Assembly (NCBI GenBank): GCA_028712915.1
Contig: JAQTPJ010000049.1
Location: 1-6,422 of the forward strand
Origin: Candidatus Omnitrophota bacterium
GTDB taxonomy: Bacteria > Omnitrophota > Gorgyraeia > Velamenicoccales > JABMQK01
DNA length: 6,422 nt
Direction of reading: 5' to 3'
Shown: piece by piece, positions 1 to 6,422 of the stretch
Layout of the letters: each line of letters begins with the position of its first letter
Position numbering within the stretch: position 1 is the first letter of the stretch
Translations under genes and position numbers: made by a program
Notes under the pieces: generated by a model
Told to the model about the DNA's origin: nothing
What the model saw: only the letters and a program-made list of their open reading frames with translations
The model's database searches: none

Positions 1-3000
1 TTGCCTCCAGCCCGGTTAGCAACGGGATATTCAAAAGGGCGTTTTTGGTGTCTAAGTTGTATCTCTGGGAACGGATGCACAAAGTAGCAATGACAAAAGG
101 CCTAAATGAAATCAGGAAGTTTTATGTAAAATTATTCAGGATGATATTTTCCCCTCGTTTCTCCACAGACAATAAATTTATATACACAGATAGAGTCGTG
201 AGCAGGTTATACAATTTGTTGGAGCTTAAAAGGGAAGAAGGATATGGGGTTGTGTTGTTGGGCGGACCTACATCAAGCGGCAAGACAAGTTGGGTTAGCC
301 GCATCGTAGAAAACAGTAATGGCAGATTTATAAGAATAGGCATGGATAGTTATTTCAGGCCTCGCAGCGAAAGAGCGGTAGGGGATGGCATATATGATTT
401 TGATTCTCCTAATGTATATAATTGGCATAGCCTATACACAGATTTACTTAGGATTATTACAGAAGGCAGGGGTTTTATCAATGGCGAATACGACTTTGAA
501 GAAGGCAGGCCGCACGATAAGCCGCAGGAAAAGATTTATGTGGAGCTAAAAGAACACCAGATGCTCATTATAGAGGGTGTTTGCGCATTATATAATAAAA
601 TGCTGGCGATTGTTAGCATAGCGCAAGATGCCAACTGGTCTTTACGTAATAACGGATCAGCAGAAGTTATCTATAAGGCTTACCTTGACGACAATCCTCT
701 TCTTAGGATAATAAGGCGCACAATCAGGGATATTATAGAAAGGTATAATTCTCCCCTTGATACCATTGTTAATTGGTTTAGAAAATACGGGGTAGCGGAC
801 ACAGAAGGATATATTCTGGGCACAGGAAAAAATGCCCATATAAAAATCAATACAGAAAGCGTATTTGAATTAAACAGGCTTGCCCCGATATTTGAGAATT
901 TATGCAAGACAGCGATAAGTGATTTAACTGCCTACAATAGCGTTGATAAAGCCAGGGAATTCCAAGCCAGGTACGGAATGGCCCCTTCGTTTGTTTCGCA
1001 GACCATCATACCTGCATTGGTGGAATTGGCCTATAAGCCCAGGAAGTTCAGCAATGATAATGATACTAAGGTAGTGTTTGATTTATTGAGACTATCCAAG
1101 AGAAACTCCTCCAATCATTATGCTAGTTCTCCCATAAACGCTAATTACGGGCTCAATGATTTCCTCAATTTGACTCCCATTAAATTTATGAAAGTTTACC
1201 CTGCGCTGATAGAAAACGAATTAGGCAGGGGTTTAGCCGAAGAAGAAAAAGCGACCCTAATTAAATTTGCTGAGTTGTTTAATCGCAGCGCAAAGGCTAT
1301 TTATTGCAATTCTTCTTATGACGAGGCGGAAACTTTTGCTGATTTGCGCTATATATTAGAACACGGAATAACGTATGAGTATCGCCGCCTCGGCGTTGGT
1401 TTCCCGGGAGTTTGCTTTGAAGACGCCCAGGGCTTATCTATGATACTTTCGCGAAACGGGTTTGCGCATACAGTAGCCTCTACGTATTCCACTAAAGACG
1501 AAAGAAGGCAGAATTTCGTTTCTTTGAAATTATTCGGCATCGAATTTATTTTAAATACCACTTACGAATGTTACCTGCCGGAAGGCAGCAATTCGGGAAT
1601 AGTTTTTCTGCCGTTAAATATTGTCCGGCAGGCGCAATTCAAGAAAGATTCCTATATGTATACTGTTTGGCCGAGAGTGGTTGAGGTAGATAAAGATTCT
1701 GCCGGCAAAATAATTAATTTCCGGTTATATAACCACACAGAGCCTATCAGGAGAATTTTATCCGGTAATTATGCCCAAAAAGTCGAATGGACATTGAGTA
1801 GCGGTAAATATGGCACAGATTGCGAACATATCCAATTATCAAGTTTTCAGGAAGAGTCTAAAGCAAGGTTCGTTGTAATAGAGGAAGAGGATAATGGCAA
1901 AGCGCATCTTTCGTATGGCAGGCATTTGAGTGATTTAAGGCAGATAACAGATATAGAAGAGGCTAAGGTAATAAGAAGAGGCAATTCAATAACTATAAAA
2001 ATAATATTAAATAACGGCGAGGCCATGGGGGTGAAGGAAAAGATTGCATCTTCCAGCTCGCCTATAGCCAGAGAAGAGTTTTTACATCAGCCGATAGAGG
2101 CTTTATATGATAATCCGCTTGCGCTGTTAATTTTGGCAACGGAGTCTTGTGAAAGAGCCCTAAAGGATATTGAGCGGCATTATATATATGCCCCGCCAGG
2201 GAGCATCAGTTTCCTCGGAGAATGGTTTGCTTTCAGCGATTCTACGAAAGGAACTCTTGACGCCCATAGAGATTCTATAAAAAGAATAAAGAGGTGCGAG
2301 CAGGAGTCTGTAGAAAAGTTAAAGACTAAGGGTATTTCTTCTATCCAGCAGCTGGTTAAAGAAGGATTGGAAGAAAGACAGCAGTATGTTCTGGGCCTAA
2401 ATTCCATTATCAGCCTTTATAATGGGCTATCAGAGGAAGCATTACAAATTTCAAGATTTATAAATGAGCATAATTTATCGCCCTATGCCCATATTAATGA
2501 TTCCCTGATGAAGCCGTTGGCAGGGCAGATTGAGCTGGTTAAGTATTTTATCAGACAATACGATAGCAGGCAGGTTATTTCCAGCCCAGTAACCGCAGAT
2601 GGCGCAGATAGGAATTCGCAGATAGCGCAGACAAGAACTAACCAACCAACCAACAAACAAACAAACTATACTGTCTCCAGCCCGGTAATAGAAATCTTGG
2701 AGAGATTAGGCATCAGGGAGCCTTTAAGGGGAAGGCTGATATGCGGCCAGAGTATCAAGGATTGGGCGAAGTCCCACTGGTTATTCTGCAGCCTGTCGTC
2801 CTACAGTCATCCTTATGAAGAAAAAAATGCCAGCATCTACGCCTCTAATATCTATCGCTTAACGGTGAAGGAAATCAGGGAGTGCCTATTGGATTTCTCC
2901 CAGCGCCTTGGCCTTGAAGAAGAGACCAGGTTAAAGCTTAAAGAAGGGTCGTCAAAAGCAGGAAGGCGAAGCAAAAAATCGCTCTATCCGTTGATTATAT

Positions 3001-6000
3001 GGATGGCCAGAGAAAAGTTTGTTACCCAGGAGAAAGAAAAAAGGGCAGGCAAGCTTTTTGCTGAGATTGATATAACCAATATGACATTAGGCGAGGTACC
3101 TATTTGGCCGGTGGATGAAAACGGGAATATCCTTGAGGACTTAACCCAGTGGATGGCAATTAAGAATAAGGCTCCGCCTTTAGAATATTATCATGCCAGA
3201 AAAGTTTCTTTCTACGAATACCTGAAAAACAATCCCCCCGTTTCTACACAACTCAGCCTAGATTTATTTCATTCCAATATTCACCCCATTACTCCCAAAG
3301 GGATGTTTAAGGCTGCCCAAGCTTATAAAGATAGGCCTTATCTATATATTGCCTTTAAGAGATTATCCCGGATTTTATTTAAAGTAGCGGCAGCAGAATA
3401 TTTAATCGCCGCAGAAAAAATCAGCCCTTCTTTTAAAAAGGGAGAGGTCGAAAGATCTATTCTTCGCCTTGACGCGCAGGAAAGAGAACGCATAGCGAAT
3501 TTCATCATCGCCACAAATAGAGTCTGGAATCAGGGATTAAAACAGGAGATAAGGCGTATCTTGAAGAGGCTCGGTTATTCTTCCACGGAAATTAAGTGGG
3601 CCTTAAGCCAAATTGGCCTGCATGAGCAATATTATAACGAAGAGAGGGCTGTCCGGGCGCAGGCGCAGCGGTTAACCTTAGAATATGCCGCCAAGCTAAG
3701 TTATTTTAAGGAACAGATTATGGAATGGAACTTAAAAATTTATATTCTCTCTTTTAAAATCCCTTATTTAGTATCCCGCCAGGAAGATATCAGCGCCCTA
3801 ATCGGGCAATTAGTAGAAATATCAGATGCTATTAAAGCCGGCACGGTTGATTTGTATAGATTGGGATGTTCTCTAAGAGTGGCTGAACAGCTTAAAAGGG
3901 CGGCTTTTTATTTAGAAAGTGTTCTGGCGGCAGCCAAAGAAAATAGGAAATTGAAATCCGGCCTTGCCTTATCCATAAGCAATACCCTGTTAGTTTCAGC
4001 GATGAATACTGTTTCCAAAGAAAAAGGAAATATTTTATTCCAGCGTTTGAAGCAGGAAGCAGAACCCCAAAAGGTGTTTTTAAAATCCGGGCTAGTCTGG
4101 GTCAGGCAGCAGCGTTACTCAAACATTGCTCCCGGGTATCCGGCGGTGTTAAGTTATTCCACAAACGCCTATTCAACTGTCAGCGAGGCCTTAAGGGCGC
4201 TTGACCACCAAGTTGATTCCGAGATAGAAGAGAAGGATTGGCTGCTGGATACCCAGCGGCTTTTAGGTAAATTAACTGGCCTTTCTTTTGAAGATACCCC
4301 GCTTATTACAAGAGAAATTGATATTTTACTTGGCCGTTTGGAGAATATAAGGGTAGAGGAGAAACGCTTAGCCCGAATGGCCCTCCTTTGCTTAAAAGAG
4401 ATGCTCGGCATGGGCAGGTTAAAGCAGATAAAAGGGCTGCTAAACCTTAGCCAGCAATTATTCCAACCGCGCATAGAAGAAACCTCCCAAATAATTAAGA
4501 GCTTAGCCGCTTGGCGCAGCGAAGATTTAGAAAAAGAGATCAGGCAGCGTAATGATTATCTTTTTGCCAAGGCAGATAAAATTCTTGAAAGTTTGCGTTA
4601 TAGCCGGCATCGCTTGGCAGCCAAAATACTGGAAGAAGACCTTCTAAATCCCCGGAATCAGGCCAATTCATATCTTAGGGAGCCGGAATTTAAGATACTT
4701 TTCCCTTTGCTTGAGAAGTTGCGGGATACCTTTAAAGCGCCATCATTGAACAAGGGCGAGCTTGAGTTTGTTAAAGGAGTATTTGAATTGATGCGCGACA
4801 AGCTCAGCGCCTCTAAGCTTACCTATGCCTTCCTGCGCAGCTACCGCAATTTTTATATAAGCTCACAGCTAAACCTGCAAACAGCAAGGCCGCTTAGCCG
4901 CATGGAGGCATTCCAGGAGAAATTCTTAGAGTATTACTATAATTATGAGCCTGTGGTGAGCAGCGATCCCAGTCTCTGGTGGGCGATACTTTATCAGGCT
5001 GCCTTTGTATCGCCCTATTATAGAGAAAAGGAAAAGAAGGAAGATAATCCTTTATTCCTGGCCATCTCAGAATATATTACGCTGAGGCAAATTCAGGGGA
5101 AAGGATATGTGGGCGTAGCCGAGGTTTTCCCTAGCACAGAACATAATCTTTCTGAAGAAGAAAACCAGGAATTCCAGAAGGCTACCCAGCCATTTCTTCT
5201 AAGCAGAGATAATACCATAAGCCCACAAACTGTTGCCGAGTTAAAAGGTGCTTCATCTCCGTTAGAAGGGTCTCATAAAAGACGTGTCGAAAAATCTTTC
5301 CTTAATGATTTACAGAACGATATTCAATTCGTCGAATTGAAACAAAGAATTTTGTTAGAGGAAGAAGGAGTGCTTGCACAAAAAGATAAAGATAAGACGC
5401 CTCTTGCCAGCAAGCCTTATTATGGCGGTTTTGAGGTAGGCCAGAAAGTTCAACACAAAACCTACGGAACAGGAAAAATCATAGCAATAAAGAGCGCAAA
5501 GTTAATTGTTTTATTCCCTGAGTACGAGGAGAAAAAGTTTGAAATATTTGGCCAACATTCCGCAAAACAATACCTTACCATAACGCAGGATTCGCCTTCT
5601 GATTCGGATAAGGCAGCGGATGGACGCGCCAGCTCGCCGGTGGCATTATGCCACATCTTGTTAATAAAGGAAGTAATTGTAAAAAATCGTCTGGGTATTC
5701 ATGTTAAGCCTGCTACGAAAATAAGTATTGCGGCATCCTTTATTGATGAGAACACCAGAATAAAGATTAGTTTTAGGAAAGGAAAAGAAAGCGTGCTGGC
5801 AGAGGATATAATAGGCATCACTTCTTTGGGTATAACTAATAACGAACGGATAGCAATTTACCTTGAAGTTGACAGCAGGAATGTAATTACAGGGGTTTCT
5901 AGCCAGGCCGTAGAAGAATTTTTAGATAAGATAGCGGCAATATTTACAGAACTATTACAGGATCCTTTTATATTAGAGAGTGTAGAGTTAAAGGAGATCC

Positions 6001-6422
6001 ACCTTAGTATTATTGAGTACTACGACCGCATATTAGGTGAGTACTACTATAAACTCTGCGATTTGTTTAGTATCGGGAGATATATTTTAAAATCTATTGA
6101 ATCCGTCAACTTGCCGCTCGCCGCAGACAGGCTTCTCGGTGCGGCTTGGGGTTCCCTGCAGTCGCTGGTAGAAGTTAAGATTTTTGGCGCTACACATTCA
6201 TTATCAGGAGATATCTGGAATCAAATACGCCCAGCTGAGGTTACAGATATAGATGATATTGCCGGATTAAGAAAGTCGTCGCTTCTTGCTCCGAACGAAG
6301 AATTCATTACCAGCTCGCGCCTTCACCTTGAAAACTATATACAGAACATGAAAAGCTTCTTATCGCAGGGTAAGCTATCTTTTGATGAGCCTGTGTTTTT
6401 TATTTGGGTCCTGCGCAACTCA
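1..6422 (+). CDS. Internal part of a giant multidomain protein (partial at both ends)
   Basis: One reading frame, with codons starting at nt 3, stays open for 2140 codons through nt 6422 with no stop; nt 1-2 belong to a preceding codon. Neither initiation nor termination is in the window, so the full protein is longer than 2140 residues. The translation looks like real protein throughout: amphipathic helices, recognisable kinase, Tudor and HPr motifs in the same frame, and no frame jump between them. Domains in order: uridine-kinase-like (about 80-296), transglutaminase-like (about 440-530), helical block (689-859), low-complexity linker (864-891), large helical block (896-1749), Tudor-like (1810-1860), HPr-like (1886-1985), helical tail (1986-2140). 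Seven Ser-Ser-Pro motifs mark the borders. No signal peptide or transmembrane stretch is seen inside the window. Codon use favours ATA for Ile and AGA/AGG for Arg. The architecture recalls giant proteins of Candidatus Omnitrophota, which is inference. I cannot give a function for the whole protein. Confidence 0.95.
3..17 (+). repeat. SSP linker motif 1 (ASSPV)
   Basis: Residues 1-5 read Ala-Ser-Ser-Pro-Val. This is the first of seven copies of the inter-domain motif. Its position at the very start of the window implies that another module of the same protein lies upstream. Confidence 0.7.
240..890 (+). other. Uridine-kinase-like P-loop kinase domain
   Basis: Residues about 80-296 match the uridine kinase/phosphoribulokinase family, which transfers the ATP gamma-phosphate to a nucleoside or sugar hydroxyl. 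Visible motifs in order: Walker A GPTSSGKT (88-95, Lys94); DSYF (115-118), equivalent to the DSFY of human UCK2 with the catalytic Asp; YDFDSP (131-136), matching the family FDHPDAF motif; YDFEEGRP (163-170), matching the substrate-binding YDF-R motif; LIIEG (188-192), the usual strand plus Glu; and RRTIRD (238-243), matching the lid RRxxRD arginines. The main catalytic and substrate positions are therefore kept, so activity is plausible. The SSSGKT-like P-loop resembles the nucleoside kinases that are fused to TGS-type domains. About 75 residues precede the domain and are helical and basic. It is embedded in a giant polypeptide instead of being a stand-alone enzyme of about 210 residues. The substrate cannot be told from sequence; uridine, another nucleoside or a sugar are all possible. 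Confidence 0.85.
891..1121 (+). other. Helical tail of the kinase module, unrecognised
   Basis: Residues 297-373 follow the kinase fold and reach the next SSP motif. The stretch looks alpha-helical, with alternating Leu/Ile and charged residues, and ends in a Ser/Asn-rich turn just before the linker. No catalytic motif is seen. It may be a lid or a spacer for the kinase. Confidence 0.5.
1122..1136 (+). repeat. SSP linker motif 2 (ASSPI)
   Basis: Residues 374-378 read Ala-Ser-Ser-Pro-Ile, encoded by codons different from motif 1 (gct agt tct ccc ata). It separates the kinase module from the transglutaminase-like module. Confidence 0.7.
1320..1592 (+). other. Degenerate transglutaminase/papain-like core
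   Basis: Residues about 440-530 have the layout of the transglutaminase-like core: a PGVC turn with Cys471, then Glu-Asp-Ala and a helix (LSMILSRNGFAHTV) ending in a Gly-x-Ala turn, then two strands (NFVSLKLFGIEFIL) ending in Asn-Thr-Thr. In active members the Cys is followed by a strand beginning with His (HAWV) and a later strand ending in Asp (VDPT). Here those places hold Gln503/Asn504 and Asn518, so the Cys-His-Asp triad looks broken. That suggests a binding or structural role in place of peptidase or transglutaminase activity. The match is by pattern only, and chance similarity remains possible. Confidence 0.5.
1593..2045 (+). other. Beta-rich extension after the transglutaminase-like core
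   Basis: Residues 531-681 contain many short alternating strands of the type VVEVDKD, ARFVVIEEE and ITIKIILNNG with Gly/Asn/Asp turns, which suggests a beta-sandwich or beta-barrel. I recognise no family. It fills the module between the core and SSP motif 3 and may be a structural subdomain of it. Confidence 0.4.
2046..2066 (+). repeat. SSP linker motif 3 (ASSSSPI)
   Basis: Residues 682-688 read Ala-Ser-Ser-Ser-Ser-Pro-Ile, a version extended by two serines. It sits where a beta-rich segment changes to a helical one, which fits an inter-domain linker. Confidence 0.65.
2067..2579 (+). other. Small helical module, unrecognised
   Basis: Residues 689-859 are about 170 residues, mostly predicted helical, with a Pro/Gly turn and aromatic patch near 724-740 (APPGSISFLGEWFAF) and Glu/Lys/Gln-rich helices after it. 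No catalytic motif or known family is visible. It is bounded by SSP motifs on both sides, so it is probably an independent folding unit. Confidence 0.45.
2580..2591 (+). repeat. SSP linker motif 4 (SSPV)
   Basis: Residues 860-863 read Ser-Ser-Pro-Val, preceded by Ile instead of Ala. It opens a hydrophilic spacer with the residues Thr-Ala-Asp-Gly-Ala-Asp. Confidence 0.65.
2592..2675 (+). other. Low-complexity Thr/Asn/Gln linker
   Basis: Residues 864-891 lie between two SSP motifs only 28 residues apart. They have almost no hydrophobic residues and consist of Ala/Asp/Gly, then Ser/Gln, then a Thr-Asn-Gln-Pro run. This is clearly a disordered spacer and not a domain. Its second half is encoded by the tetranucleotide repeat at nt 2636-2667. 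Confidence 0.75.
2636..2667 (+). repeat. Tetranucleotide repeat (AACN)8 inside the coding frame
   Basis: Eight contiguous 4-nt units: one AACT, three AACC, three AACA, one AACT. Read in triplets they give the Thr/Asn/Gln/Pro/Lys run of the linker. The unit length is not a multiple of three, so gain or loss of a single unit shifts the frame. Losing one unit meets TAA at 2686-2688; gaining one meets TGA at 2816-2818. Gains or losses of three units keep the frame. The array is short and imperfect, which lowers the expected slippage. Confidence 0.9.
2676..2687 (+). repeat. SSP linker motif 5 (SSPV)
   Basis: Residues 892-895 read Ser-Ser-Pro-Val, preceded by Val. It closes the low-complexity spacer and opens the largest module of the window. 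The 11 nt tccagcccggt are shared with motif 1. Confidence 0.65.
2688..5249 (+). other. Very large helix-rich module, unrecognised
   Basis: Residues 896-1749 form about 854 residues without an SSP motif. The first part (896-1090) is mixed, with Trp/Cys/Tyr-rich turns (KSHWLFCSLSSYSH at about 922-935) and a basic stretch near 985-992 (KAGRRSKK). From about 1100 on it is long amphipathic helices with Leu heptad-like spacing and alternating Glu/Lys/Arg, suggesting helical-repeat or coiled-coil bundles (for example around 1390-1560). A Tyr-rich patch lies at 1644-1648. No P-loop, metal-binding cluster, protease or membrane segment is visible. Arg codons are mixed (about 33 AGR to 28 CGN by my count), against about 24 to 6 in the kinase module. 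A scaffold or protein-binding role is possible but unproven. Confidence 0.5.
5250..5264 (+). repeat. SSP linker motif 6 (ASSPL)
   Basis: Residues 1750-1754 read Ala-Ser-Ser-Pro-Leu, preceded by Gly. It separates the large helical module from the charged stretch before the Tudor-like domain. Confidence 0.65.
5265..5429 (+). other. Charged helical stretch before the Tudor-like domain
   Basis: Residues 1755-1809 are rich in Lys/Arg/Glu/Asp, with a predicted helix (about 1762-1790) followed by a hydrophilic Lys/Asp run (QKDKDKT) and a Pro-Tyr-Tyr-Gly-Gly turn. This looks like a helical spacer. No family is recognised. Confidence 0.45.
5430..5582 (+). other. UvrD/PcrA-type Tudor (SH3-like) domain
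   Basis: Residues 1810-1860 begin FEVGQKVQHKTYGTGKI and continue with two short strands (KLIVLFP, KKFEIF) and a final YLTI strand. This is the pattern of the small beta-barrel at the C-terminus of UvrD/PcrA helicases and of DUF3553-type proteins: V-G-x-x-V-x-H-x-x-[FY]-G-x-G, then a strand ending in F/P and a Lys-rich hairpin. In those families the fold contacts RNA polymerase or other proteins; CarD/TRCF interaction domains start similarly. There is no helicase domain next to it here, so the fold is used as a free-standing module. The partner is unknown. Confidence 0.7.
5583..5627 (+). other. Ser/Asp-rich hydrophilic linker
   Basis: Residues 1861-1875 are Ser, Asp, Ala, Gly and Lys with no hydrophobic core, leading into Asp-Gly-Arg and then the SSP motif. 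This is a disordered spacer between the Tudor-like and HPr-like domains. Confidence 0.7.
5628..5642 (+). repeat. SSP linker motif 7 (ASSPV)
   Basis: Residues 1876-1880 read Ala-Ser-Ser-Pro-Val after Ala-Asp-Gly-Arg. The peptide is identical to motif 1 but uses different codons (gcc agc tcg ccg gtg), so the conservation is at protein level. Confidence 0.75.
5658..5957 (+). other. HPr-like (PTS phosphocarrier) domain
   Basis: Residues about 1886-1985 match HPr, the small protein that passes phosphate from enzyme I to EIIA in the phosphotransferase system. The site around His15 is GIHVKPAT (1898-1905), with His1900 as the phosphorylatable His; Arg17 of HPr is Lys1902. The second signature EDIIGITSLGI (1934-1944) matches KSIMGVMSLGI of Bacillus HPr, but the regulatory Ser46 is replaced by Asp1935. 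About four extra residues lie between the two sites compared with Bacillus HPr. The C-terminal helix (VEEFLDKIAAIF) is present. His is kept, so phosphotransfer is plausible, while control by HPr kinase at Ser46 is not; Asp would mimic the phosphorylated state. No enzyme I or EII domain is seen in the window. The domain is embedded and not free, which is unusual though HPr fusions are known. Confidence 0.88.
5958..6422 (+). other. Helical segment after HPr, unrecognised and cut by the window end
   Basis: Residues 1986-2140 are mostly predicted helices with Tyr-rich stretches (EYYDRILGEYYYKL at about 2007-2020), an Ala/Gly/Trp turn near 2046-2049 and a hydrophobic end (PVFFIWVL). No SSP motif separates it from the HPr domain, so it may be part of the same module. 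I do not recognise a family. The reading frame is still open at the last codon. Confidence 0.45.

Noticed and set aside
122..2660. Minus-strand ORFs of 60-75 codons at 122-343, 657-839, 680-907, 1349-1561, 2180-2407 and 2475-2660
   Set aside because: All are antisense to well-supported coding sequence (kinase, transglutaminase-like and helical modules), two overlap each other, and none resembles a known protein.
2821..2827. A7 run as a programmed frameshift site
   Set aside because: The frame before and after it is the same and continues to give sensible protein. There is no slippery heptamer with downstream structure that I can see.
4169..4474. Minus-strand ORF of 101 codons
   Set aside because: It lies antisense to the continuous + strand frame, has a low-complexity Ser-rich product, shows no domain, and is flanked by stops as expected for a shadow of a coding strand.
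4773..4793. AAAGGAG followed by an in-frame ATG at 4791 as an internal translation start
   Set aside because: The frame is uninterrupted on both sides, the ATG is in the middle of a helix, and no domain begins there. It is a chance ribosome-site-like match.
4956..4970. Val-Ser-Ser-Asp-Pro as an eighth linker motif
   Set aside because: An Asp separates Ser-Ser from Pro, and the surrounding sequence is a Tyr/Trp-rich structured stretch with no fold change, so it does not fit the SSP pattern.
5462..5656. Minus-strand ORF of 64 codons
   Set aside because: It is antisense to the Tudor-like domain and the following linker, which are clearly coded on the + strand.
1..6422. Intein, transposon or CRISPR insertion within the gene
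   Set aside because: No intein splice motifs, inverted repeats, target duplications or spaced direct repeats were seen. The only repeats are the SSP peptides and the AACN array.

Overview
The whole window lies inside one protein-coding gene. On the + strand the frame whose codons start at nt 3, 6, 9 and so on is open from the first to the last base: 2140 codons with no stop, and neither the true start nor the true stop is included. I translated it line by line and found no frameshift. Every other frame is broken up by stops, and the short minus-strand ORFs are shadows. Residue numbers below are window numbers (residue 1 = nt 3-5). There is no intergenic DNA, RNA gene, promoter, terminator, mobile element or CRISPR array here.

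The protein is modular. A short Ser-Ser-Pro-(Val/Ile/Leu) motif, usually Ala-Ser-Ser-Pro-Val, occurs seven times and cuts the sequence into blocks: (1) residues 6-373, a uridine-kinase-like P-loop kinase with recognisable active-site motifs; (2) residues 379-681, a transglutaminase/papain-like core that keeps a candidate Cys but seems to have lost His and Asp, followed by a beta-rich part; (3) residues 689-859, a small helical block; (4) residues 864-891, a low-complexity linker encoded by a tetranucleotide repeat; (5) residues 896-1749, a very large helix-rich block I do not recognise; (6) residues 1755-1875, a charged stretch and a UvrD/PcrA-type Tudor (SH3-like) domain; (7) residues 1881 to the end, an HPr-like domain with its phosphorylatable His, then an unrecognised helical segment running off the window.

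Organism (inference): a giant multidomain ORF with ASSPV-type linkers, AT-leaning composition and heavy ATA/AGA/AGG codon use suggests an uncultivated bacterium such as Candidatus Omnitrophota (OP3), a phylum reported to carry giant genes. This rests on architecture and memory of such proteins, not on a search.

Working together: no signal peptide or membrane segment is visible within the window. The recognisable parts (nucleoside-kinase fold, HPr, Tudor) come from families that act in the cytoplasm. The protein may be a cytoplasmic scaffold of metabolic or regulatory domains, or a polyprotein cut at the SSP sites. The sequence alone does not decide between these.
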